64,000 nt of DNA from contig CAJFCV020000001.1 in NCBI GenBank assembly GCA_904066235.2, positions 9,238,001 to 9,302,000 on the forward strand, in the 5' to 3' direction. A program made the position numbers and the translations under genes. This DNA comes from Bursaphelenchus xylophilus (taxonomy: Eukaryota > Nematoda > Chromadorea > Rhabditida > Aphelenchoididae). Of this stretch, positions 1 through 8,765 are shown piece by piece (within the stretch, counting starts at the first letter, position 1; every line of letters starts with the position of its first letter). The notes beneath the pieces were generated by a model. The model saw nothing but the letters and a program-made list of their open reading frames with translations, was not told where the DNA came from and searched no databases.

Positions 1-159
1 CGATTAGCTTTCGAATGGTGTGTGTCTTGTCAATTCACTCTGTCATCACTAATTCACTTTTTTTAAAACCGGTGTCTAGTATAATATAAGAGTTTTTCGC
101 CCAGTGTCGGCGCAATTTGATTCCAAAATAGCTGAAACTTGCCATGCTAAAATCTCAGG

Positions 160-318
160 CGATTAGCTTTCGAATGGTGTATGTCTTGTCAATTCACTCT
201 GTCATCACTAATTCACTTTTTTTAAAACCGGTGTCTAGTATAATATAAGAGTTTTTCGCCCAGTGTCGGCGCAATTTGATTCCAAAAAAGCTGAAACTTG
301 CCATGCTAAAATCTCAGG
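160..318 (+). repeat. Reference satellite monomer (159 bp)
   Basis: This unit is the commonest form in block A and is used here for numbering. It has 60 G+C of 159 bases. Landmarks are TTCGAA at monomer positions 10-15; two AATTCACT direct repeats at 32-39 and 51-58; a T7A4 tract at 58-68 containing TTAA; the palindrome ACCGGT at 68-73; an AT-rich segment around TATAATATAAG at 80-90; TTTTT at 93-97; TTCGCCCAGTGTCGG at 96-110; and AAAAAA at 125-130. CpG occurs six times, close to expectation. Its length suits one nucleosome core plus a short linker. I do not recognise it as a named satellite family. Confidence 0.95.
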
Positions 319-1749
319 CGATTAGCTTTCGAATGGTGTATGTCTTGTCAATTCACTCTGTCATCACTAATTCACTTTTTTTAAAACCGGTGTCTAGTAT
401 AATATAAGAGTTTTTCGCCCAGTGTCGGCGCAATTTGATTCCAAAAAAGCTGAAACTTGCCATGCTAAAATCTCAGGCGATTAGCTTTCCAATGGTGTAT
501 GTCTTGTCAATTCACTCTGTCATCACTAATTCACTTTTTTTAAAACCGGTGTCTAGTATAATATAAGAGTTTTTCGCCCAGTGTCGGCGCAATTTGATTC
601 CAAAAAAGCTGAAACTTGCCATGCTAAAATCTCAGGCGATTAGCTTTCGAATGGTGTATGTCTTGTCAATTCACTCTGTCATCACTAATTCACTTTTTTT
701 AAAACCTCTGTCTAGTATAATATAAGAGTTTTTCGCCCAGTGTCGGCGCAATTTAATTTCAAAATAGCTGAAACTTGCCACGCTAAAATCTCAGGCGATT
801 AGCTTTCGAATGGTGTATGTCTTGTCAATTCACTCTGTCATCACTAATTCACTTTTTTTAAAACCGGTGTCTAGTATAATATAAGAGTTTTTCGCCCAGT
901 GTCGGCGCAATTTGATTCCAAAAAAGCTGAAACTTGCCATGCTAAAATCTCAGGCGATTAGCTTTCGAATGGTGTATGTCTTGTCAATTCACTCTGTCAT
1001 CACTAATTCACTTTTTTTAAAACCGGTGTCTAGTATAATATAAGAGTTTTTCGCCCAGTGTCGGCGCAATTTGATTCCAAAAAAGCTGAAACTTGCCATG
1101 CTAAAATCTCAGGCGATTAGCTTTCGAATGGTGTATGTCTTGTCAATTCACTCTGTCATCACTAATTCACTTTTTTTTAAACCGGTGTCTAGTATAATAT
1201 CAGAGTTTTTCGCCCAGTGTCGGCGTAATTTGATTCCAAAAAAGCTGAAACTTGCCATGCTAAAATCTCAGGCGATTAGCTTTCCAATGGTGTATGTCTT
1301 GTCAATTCACTCTGTCATCACTAATTCACTTTTTTTAAAACCGGTGTCTAGTATAATATAAGAGTTTTTCGCCCAGTGTCGGCGCAATTTGATTCCAAAA
1401 AAGCTGAAACTTGCCATGCTAAAATCTCAGGCGATTAGCTTTCGAATGGTGTATGTCTTGTCAATTCACTCTGTCATCACTAATTCACTTTTTTTAAAAC
1501 CGGTGTCTAGTGTAATATAAGAGTTTTTCGCCCAGTGTCGGCGCAATTTGATTCCAAAAAAGCTGAAACTTGCCACGCTAAAATCTCAGGCGATTAGCTT
1601 TCGAATGGTGTATGTCTTGTCAATTCACTCTGTCATCACTAATTCACTTTTTTTAAAACCGGTGTCTAGTATAATATAAGAGTTTTTCGCCCAGTGTCGG
1701 CGCAATTTGATTCCAAAAAAGCTGAAACTTGCCATGCTAAAATCTCAGG

Positions 1750-1945
1750 CGATTAGCTTTCGAATGGTGTATGTCTTGTCAATTCACTCTGTCATCACTA
1801 ATTCACTTTTTTTAAAACCGGTGTCTAGTATAATAAATTCACTTTTTTTTTAAACCGGTGTCTAGTATAATATCAGAGTTTTTCGCCCAGTGTCGGCGTA
1901 ATTTGATTCCAAAAAAGCTGAAACTTGCCATGCTAAAATCTCAGG
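1750..1945 (+). repeat. Expanded satellite monomer (196 bp) with internal 36-bp duplication
   Basis: Monomer positions 51-86 (AATTCAC through TATAATA) are repeated in tandem inside this unit. The second copy has a T9A3 tract and then continues as TATCAGAG with the GTAATTTG form, giving 159+36+1 bp. The junction reads TATAATAAATTCAC, which does not occur in ordinary monomers. Because 36 is a multiple of three, the duplication itself does not shift the spurious open frame; the extra T does. Two further monomers with the same junction lie side by side at 16409-16798. Confidence 0.95.
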
Positions 1946-3600
1946 CGATTAGCTTTCCAATGGTGTATGTCTTGTCAATTCACTCTGTCATCACTAATTC
2001 ACTTTTTTTTAAAACCGGTGTCTAGTATAATATAAGAGTTTTTCGCCCAGTGTCGGCGCAATTTGATTCCAAAAAAGCTGAAACTTGCCATGCTAAAATC
2101 TCAGGCGATTAGCTTTCCAATGGTGTATGTCTTGTCAATTCACTCTGTCATCACTAATTCACTTTTTTTAAAACCGGTGTCTAGTATAATATAAGAGTTT
2201 TTCGCCCAGTGTCGGCGCAATTTGATTCCAAAAAAGCTGAAACTTGCCATGCTAAAATCTCAGGCGATTAGCTTTCCAATGGTGTATGTCTTGTCAATTC
2301 ACTCTGTCATCACTAATTCACTTTTTTTAAAACCGGTGTCTAGTATAATATAAGAGTTTTTCGCCCAGTGTCGGCGCAATTTGATTCCAAAAAAGCTGAA
2401 ACTTGCCATGCTAAAATCTCAGGCGATTAGCTTTCGAATGGTGTATGTCTTGTCAATTCACTCTGTCATCACTAATTCACTTTTTTTTAAAACCTCTGTC
2501 TAGTATAATATAAGAGTTTTTCGCCCAGTGTCGGCGCAATTTAATTTCAAAATAGCTGAAACTTGCCATGCTAAAATCTCAGGCGATTAGCTTTCGAATG
2601 GTGTACGTCTTGTCAATTCACTCTGTCATCACTAATTCACTTTTTTTAAAACCGGTGTCTAGTATCATATCAGAGTTTTTCGCCAAGTGTCGGCGCAATT
2701 TGATTCCAAAAAAGCTGAAACTTGCCATGCTAAAATCTCAGGCGATTAGCTTTCGAATGGTGTATGTCTTGTCAATTCACTCTGTCATCACTAATTCACT
2801 TTTTTTTAAACCGGTGTCTAGTATAATATCAGAGTTTTTCGCCCAGTGTCGGCGTAATTTGATTCCAAAAAAGCTGAAACTTGCCATGCTAAAATCTCAG
2901 GCGATTAGCTTTCGAATGGTGTATGTCTTGCCAATTCACTCTGTCATCACTAATTCACTTTTTTTAAAACCGGTGTCTAGTATAATATAAGAGTTTTTCG
3001 CCCAGTGTCGGCGCAATTTGATTCCAAAAAAGCTGAAACTTGCCATGCTAAAATCTCAGGCGATTAGCTTTCGAATGGTGTGTGTCTTGTCAATTCACTC
3101 CGTCATCACTAATTCACTTTTTTTTAAACCGGTGTCTAGTATAATATAAGAGTTTTTCGCCCAGTGTCGGCGCAATTTGATTCCAAAAAAGCTGAAACTT
3201 GCCATGCTAAAATCTCAGGCGATTAGCTTTCGAATGGTGTATGTCTTGTCAATTCACTCTGTCATCACTGATTCACTTTTTTTAAAACCGGTGTCTAGTA
3301 TAATATAAGAGTTTTTCGCCCAGTGTCGGCGCAATTTGATTCCAAAAAAGCTGAAACTTGCCATGCTAAAATCTCAGGCGATTAGCTTTCGAATGGTGTA
3401 TGTCTTGTCAATTCACTCTGTCATCACTAATTCACTTTTTTTAAAACCTCTGTCTAGTATAATATAAGAGTTTTTCGCCCAGTGTCGGCGCAATTTAATT
3501 TCAAAATAGCTGAAACTTGCCATGCTAAAATCTCAGGCGATTAGCTTTCGAATGGTGTATGTCTTGTCAATTCACTCTGTCATCACTAATTCACTTTTTT

Positions 3601-3604
3601 TTAA
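3601..3604. repeat. Left target-site duplication TTAA
   Basis: TTAA lies immediately outside the CCCTTTCC terminus, at the end of the satellite T tract. It matches TTAA at 4843-4846. TTAA duplication is the hallmark of piggyBac-superfamily integration. Confidence 0.95.
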
Positions 3605-4165
3605 CCCTTTCCGAACGAGTCGGCACCTCCATGCAGAAATGAAAGAGGGTACCCTACTGAGTAACGGCATAATAGTGGTTCAGCCCATCGAAGCGTTATT
3701 TGGGACTTATGACAAAAAATGTCCTAAAAAGTACCCCCAGTTGACATAACCCTTATAAAATTTTGCTAACGACCTGTAAATTAGAAACTACCCCTAAGTT
3801 AAAGTCTAACACTCCTACTACTGTTACATCCAAGAACTGTCCAAATCGGACCACTACGGGATTAGTTATCGACTTTTGGAAATTGAATTTTAAATTTCGA
3901 CCAATTTTTGGCCCAAAATTGAGTATATCTTCCGCCGGAATCAACCATTTCGGTCCAGGTGTGGTTTTTCTGAATCTACATTGACGCTAGCTTCTTCCCA
4001 GAATGTTTCCAGAAAAAACCTACAGGGCACGTTTCTGTAAAAAGCGAAAAGGTTGAAAGCGTAAAGGTTTCACCGTATAAAATGTCGCCGCAAGCCGAGA
4101 AGGGTCGGGCGCAGCTCGAAAGGCGAAAATAATATATATTTTTTTGAGAAATACTATTTTAGTGT
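3605..4165 (+). repeat. Left terminal inverted repeat arm (561 bp)
   Basis: It pairs with 4283-4842. Over the outer 390 bp or so I find only two mismatches, near 3614 (A against G) and in the AATAG/AGTAG stretch near 3672. From about 4000 inwards there are about ten more substitutions and small gaps near the AT-rich inner end. A 10-bp palindrome, AGGGTACCCT, sits at 3646-3655, 41 bp inside the terminus. No promoter or coding signal is evident. Confidence 0.95.
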
Positions 4166-4282
4166 GAAACTAAAGCAAAATCCAATGAAATTGCCTGAAA
4201 ACGCATTAAAAATATTAAAATGACATTGAGTTAATGTTTGCGTGCTCTGTCTGTCTGTATTTCATCTGAATTCAGCTTGTCG
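4166..4282. other. Central unpaired spacer of the foldback element (117 bp)
   Basis: AT-rich sequence between the arms, not matched by an inverted copy. It contains a short CTGTCTGTCTGTAT run around 4248-4260 and no open frame of useful length. I recognise nothing in it. It would be the loop if the arms formed a hairpin. Confidence 0.85.
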
Positions 4283-4842
4283 ACACTAAAATAATATTTT
4301 TCGAAGAAAAAATATTATTTTCGCCTTTCGAGCTGCGCCCGACCCTTTTCGGCTTGCGGCGACATTTTATACGGTGAAACCTTTACGTTTTCAACTTTTT
4401 TGCTTTTTACAGAAACGTGCTCTATAGGGTTTTTCTAGAAACATTCTAGAAAGAAGCTAGCGTCAATGTAGATTCAGAAAAACCACACCTGGACCGAAAT
4501 GGTTGATTCCGGCGGAAGATATACTCAATTTTGGGCCAAAAATTGGTCGAAATTTAAAATTCAATTTCCAAAAGTCGATAACTAATCCCGTAGTGGTCCG
4601 ATTTGGACAGTTCTTGGATGTAACAGTAGTAGGAGTGTTAGACTTTAACTTAGGGGTAGTTTCTAATTTACAGGTCGTTAGCAAAATTTTATAAGGGTTA
4701 TGTCAACTGGGGGTACTTTTTAGGACATTTTTTGTCATAAGTCCCAAATAACGCTTCGATGGGCTGAACCACTACTATGCCGTTACTCAGTAGGGTACCC
4801 TCTTTCATTTCTGCATGGAGGTGCCGACTCGTCCGGAAAGGG
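4283..4842 (-). repeat. Right terminal inverted repeat arm (560 bp)
   Basis: Reverse complement of 3605-4165. The matching subterminal palindrome AGGGTACCCT is at 4792-4801, exactly mirrored. In the inner part, where the arms differ, this arm consistently carries A/T where the left arm carries C/G. Nine of the ten clear substitutions there are transitions of that direction. Confidence 0.95.
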
Positions 4843-4846
4843 TTAA
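4843..4846. repeat. Right target-site duplication TTAA
   Basis: TTAA directly after the terminal GGG, followed by AACCGGTG of the satellite. Fusing the flanks across one TTAA restores a T8A4 tract. Confidence 0.95.
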
Positions 4847-6532
4847 AACCGGTGTCTAGTATCATATCAGAGTTTTTCGCCAAGTGTCGGCGCAATTTGA
4901 TTCCAAAAAAGCTGAAACTTGCCATGCTAAAATCTCAGGCGATTAGCTTTCGAATGGTGTATGTCTTGTCAATTCACTCTGTCATCACTAATTCACTTTT
5001 TTTAAAACCGGTGTCTAGTATAATATAAGAGTTTTTCGCCCAGTGTCGGCGCAATTTGATTCCAAAAAAGCTGAAACTTGCCATGCTAAAATCTCAGGCG
5101 ATTAGCTTTCGAATGGTGTATGTCTCGTCAATTCACTCTGTCATCACTAATTCACTTTTTTTTAAAACCGGTGTCTAGTATAATATAAGAGTTTTTCGCC
5201 CAGTGTCGGCGCAATTTGATTCCAAAAAAGCTGAAACTTGCCATGCTAAAATCTCAGGCGATTAGCTTTCCAATGGTGTATGTCTTGTCAATTCACTCTG
5301 TCATCGCTAATTCACTTTTTTTTAAAACCGGTGTCTAGTATCATATCAGAGTTTTTCGCCCAGTGTCGGCGCAATTTGATTCCAAAAAAGCTGAAACTTG
5401 CCATGCTAAAATCTCAGGCGATTAGCTTTCGAATGGTGTATGTCTTGTCAATTCACTCTGTCATCACTAATTCACTTTTTTTTAAAACCGGTGTCTAGTA
5501 TAATATAAGAGTTTTTCGCCCAGTGTCGGCGCAATTTGATTCCAAAAAAGCTGAAACTTGCCATGCTAAAATCTCAGGCGATTAGCTTTCGAATGGTGTA
5601 TGTCTTGTCAATTCACTCTGTCATCACTAATTCACTTTTTTTAAAACCTCTGTCTAGTATAATATAAGAGTTTTTCGCCCAGTGTCGGCGCAATTTAATT
5701 TCAAAATAGCTGAAACTTGCCGTGCTAAAATCTCAGGCGATTAGCTTTCGAATGGTGTATGTCTTGTCAATTCACTCTGTCATCACTAATTCACTTTTTT
5801 TAAAACCGGTGTCTAGTATCATATCAGAGTTTTTCGCCAAGTGTCGGCGCAATTTGATTCCAAAAAAGCTGAAACTTGCCATGCTAAAATCTCAGGCGAT
5901 TAGCTTTCGAATGGTGTGTGTCTTGTCAATTCACTCTGTCATCACTAATTCACTTTTTTTAAAACCGGTGTCTAGTATAATATAAGAGTTTTTCGCCCAG
6001 TGTCGGCGCAATTTGATTCCAAAAAAGCTGAAACTTGCCATGCTAAAATCTCAGGCGATTAGCTTTCGAATGGTGTATGTCTCGTCAATTCACTCTGTCA
6101 TCACTAATTCACTTTTTTTAAAACCGGTGTCTAGTATAATATAAGAGTTTTTCGCCCAGTGTCGGCGCAATTTGATTCCAAAAAAGCTGAAACTTGCCAT
6201 GCTAAAATCTCAGGCGATTAGCTTTCGAATGGTGTATGTCTTGTCAATTCACTCTGTCATCACTAATTCACTTTTTTTAAAACCGGTGTCTAGTATAATA
6301 TAAGAGTTTTTCGCCCAGTGTCGGCGCAATTTGATTCCAAAAAAGCTGAAACTTGCCATGCTAAAATCTCAGGCGATTAGCTTTCCAATGGTGTATGTCT
6401 TGTCAATTCACTCTGTCATCACTAATTCACTTTTTTTAAAACCGGTGTCTAGTATAATATAAGAGTTTTTCGCCCAGTGTCGGCGCAATTTGATTCCAAA
6501 AAAGCTGAAACTTGCCATGCTAAAATCTCAGG

Positions 6533-7649
6533 CGATTAGCTTTCGAATGGTGTATGTCTTGTCAATTCACTCTGTCATCACTAATTCACTTTTTTTAAAA
6601 CCTCTGTCTAGTATAATATAAGAGTTTTTCGCCCAGTGTCGGCGCAATTTAATTTCAAAATAGCTGAAACTTGCCACGCTAAAATCTCAGGCGATTAGCT
6701 TTCGAATGGTGTATGTCTTGTCAATTCACTCTGTCATCACTAATTCACTTTTTTTAAAACCTCTGTCTAGTATAATATAAGAGTTTTTCGCCCAGTGTCG
6801 GCGCAATTTAATTTCAAAATAGCTGAAACTTGCCACGCTAAAATCTCAGGCGATTAGCTTTCGAATGGTGTATGTCTTGTCAATTCACTCTGTCATCACT
6901 AATTCACTTTTTTTTAAAACCGGTGTCTAGTATAATATAAGAGTTTTTCGCCCAGTGTCGGCGCAATTTGATTCCAAAAAAGCTGAAACTTGCCATGCTA
7001 AAATCTCAGGCGATTAGCTTTCCAATGGTGTATGTCTTGTCAATTCACTCTGTCATCACTAATTCACTTTTTTTAAAACCGGTGTCTAGTATAATATAAG
7101 AGTTTTTCGCCCAGTGTCGGCGCAATTTGATTCCAAAAAAGCTGAAACTTGCCATGCTAAAATCTCAGGCGATTAGCTTTCGAATGGTGTGTGTCTTGTC
7201 AATTCACTCTGTCATCACTAATTCACTTTTTTTTAAAACCGGTGTCTAGTTTAATATAAGAGTTTTTCGCCCAGTGTCGGCGCAATTTGATTCCAAAAAA
7301 GCTGAAACTTGCCATGCTAAAATCTCAGGCGATTAGCTTTCGAATGGTGTATGTCTCGTCAATTCACTCTGTCATCACTAATTCACTTTTTTTTAAAACC
7401 GGTGTCTAGTATAATATAAGAGTTTTTCGCCCAGTGTCGGCGCAATTTGATTCCAAAAAAGCTGAAACTTGCCATGCTAAAATCTCAGGCGATTAGCTTT
7501 CGAATGGTGTATGTCTTGTCAATTCACTCTGTCATCACTAATTCACTTTTTTTTAAAACCGGTGTCTAGTATAATATAAGAGTTTTTCGCCCAGTGTCGG
7601 CGCAATTTGATTCCAAAAAAGCTGAAACTTGCCATGCTAAAATCTCAGG
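6533..7649 (+). repeat. Seven-monomer higher-order repeat, copy 1 (1117 bp)
   Basis: Monomers start at 6533, 6692, 6851, 7011, 7170, 7330 and 7490. Their order is CCTCTG, CCTCTG, plain with T8A4, CCAATGG, GTGTGTGTC, GTCTCGTC, plain. The same order follows in copy 2. A private change, CTAGTTTAAT near 7248, is found only in this copy. Confidence 0.88.
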
Positions 7650-8765
7650 CGATTAGCTTTCGAATGGTGTATGTCTTGTCAATTCACTCTGTCATCACTA
7701 ATTCACTTTTTTTAAAACCTCTGTCTAGTATAATATAAGAGTTTTTCGCCCAGTGTCGGCGCAATTTAATTTCAAAATAGCTGAAACTTGCCACGCTAAA
7801 ATCTCAGGCGATTAGCTTTCGAATGGTGTATGTCTTGTCAATTCACTCTGTCATCACTAATTCACTTTTTTTTAAAACCTCTGTCTAGTATAATATAAGA
7901 GTTTTTCGCCCAGTGTCGGCGCAATTTAATTTCAAAATAGCTGAAACTTGCCACGCTAAAATCTCAGGCGATTAGCTTTCGAATGGTGTATGTCTTGTCA
8001 ATTCACTCTGTCATCACTAATTCACTTTTTTTTAAAACCGGTGTCTAGTATAATATAAGAGTTTTTCGCCCAGTGTCGGCGCAATTTGATTCCAAAAAAG
8101 CTGAAACTTGCCATGCTAAAATCTCAGGCGATTAGCTTTCCAATGGTGTATGTCTTGTCAATTCACTCTGTCATCACTAATTCACTTTTTTTAAAACCGG
8201 TGTCTAGTATAATATAAGAGTTTTTCGCCCAGTGTCGGCGCAATTTGATTCCAAAAAAGCTGAAACTTGCCATGCTAAAATCTCAGGCGATTAGCTTTCG
8301 AATGGTGTGTGTCTTGTTAATTCACTCTGTCATCACTAATTCACTTTTTTTTAAAACCGGTGTCTAGTATAATATAAGAGTTTTTCGCCCAGTGTCGGCG
8401 CAATTTGATTCCAAAAAAGCTGAAACTTGCCATGCTAAAATCTCAGGCGATTAGCTTTCGAATGGTGTATGTCTCGTCAATTCACTCTGTCATCACTAAT
8501 TCACTTTTTTTAAAACCGGTGTCTAGTATAATATAAGAGTTTTTCGCCCAGTGTCGGCGCAATTTGATTCCAAAAAAGCTGAAACTTGCCATGCTAAAAT
8601 CTCAGGCGATTAGCTTTCGGATGGTGTATGTCTTGTCAATTCACTCTGTCATCACTAATTCACTTTTTTTAAAACCGGTGTCTAGTATAATATAAGAGTT
8701 TTTCGCCCAGTGTCGGCGCAATTTGATTCCAAAAAAGCTGAAACTTGCCATGCTAAAATCTCAGG
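7650..8765 (+). repeat. Seven-monomer higher-order repeat, copy 2 (1116 bp)
   Basis: Monomers start at 7650, 7809, 7969, 8129, 8288, 8448 and 8607, with the same order of subtypes as 6533-7649. Copy-specific changes are GTTAATTC near 8318 and CGGATGG near 8619. The CGGATGG change also appears in the next unit at 8766, showing local spread beyond the repeat boundary. Confidence 0.88.

Larger units (their letters stand above)
1..3600 (+). repeat. 159-bp satellite array, block A left of the transposon
   Basis: About 22 head-to-tail monomers of 159 bp, plus the left part of the monomer that carries the transposon. Starts (CGATTAGC) fall at 1, 160, 319, 478, 637, 796, 955, 1114, 1273, 1432, 1591, 1750, 1946, 2106, 2265, 2424, 2584, 2743, 2902, 3061, 3220, 3379 and 3538. 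Length variation is confined to the T/A tract at monomer positions 58-68 and to the expanded unit at 1750. Subtypes are mixed: CCTCTG with TTTAATTTC at 637, 2424 and 3379; CCAATGG at 478, 1273, 1946, 2106 and 2265; TATCATATCAG with CGCCAAG at 2584 and 3538. Apparent open frames here, for example at 1071-1361 and 2568-2990, are satellite translated in its 53-codon register and are not called as genes. Confidence 0.97.
3605..4842. mobile_element. Non-autonomous piggyBac-type foldback element (1238 bp)
   Basis: The element is a long palindrome with termini CCCTTTCC...GGAAAGGG, inserted between TTAA duplicates. Left arm 3605-4165 and right arm 4283-4842 are reverse complements along their full length, around a 117-bp centre. 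A TTAA target, precise insertion and CCC/GGG ends are characteristic of the piggyBac superfamily, so the assignment rests on ends and target, not on a protein. No transposase is present: the largest frames are mirror-image 73-codon frames (3763-3984 plus, 4463-4684 minus) and 63-codon frames (3753-3944 minus, 4503-4694 plus), which only reflect arm symmetry. It must have been moved by an enzyme encoded elsewhere. Arms this long are unusual for a simple internal-deletion derivative, hence the foldback description. An unrelated family with TTAA targets is a less likely alternative. Confidence 0.88.
3538..4939 (+). repeat. Satellite monomer split by the transposon
   Basis: The unit starts at 3538 and the next starts at 4940. 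Removing the 1238-bp element and one TTAA leaves 160 bp, a T8A4 monomer of the TATCATATCAG/CGCCAAG subtype. The left part (3538-3604) and right part (4843-4939) together match the intact monomer at 12587-12746 at every base I compared. The monomer before it (3379) is of the CCTCTG subtype, as it is before other CGCCAAG-type units such as those at 5738 and 12587, so the host context is ordinary for this array. Confidence 0.95.

Noticed and set aside
160..318. Hammerhead ribozyme on the minus strand (TGATGA followed later by CGAAA)
   Set aside because: The core needs C before UGAUGA and pairable bases around helix II; here a G precedes it and the flanking bases (C and C) cannot pair. No helix II is apparent.
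160..318. tRNA- or 5S-derived repeat with polymerase III A and B boxes
   Set aside because: No B-box-like GGTTCGA sequence or A box at suitable spacing is present in either strand of the monomer.
160..318. Bacterial promoter (TATAAT in every unit)
   Set aside because: TATAAT lies in AT-rich satellite without a matching -35 element or downstream gene, and the array is clearly eukaryotic in style.
3522..3749. Frame fusing satellite to the transposon left end
   Set aside because: It crosses an insertion boundary and exists only by chance in that register.
3763..3984. 73-codon frame in the left arm, mirrored at 4463-4684 on the other strand, and the 63-codon pair at 3753-3944 and 4503-4694
   Set aside because: Identical mirror frames are expected from the palindrome. 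They show no similarity I recognise to a transposase and are far too short for one.
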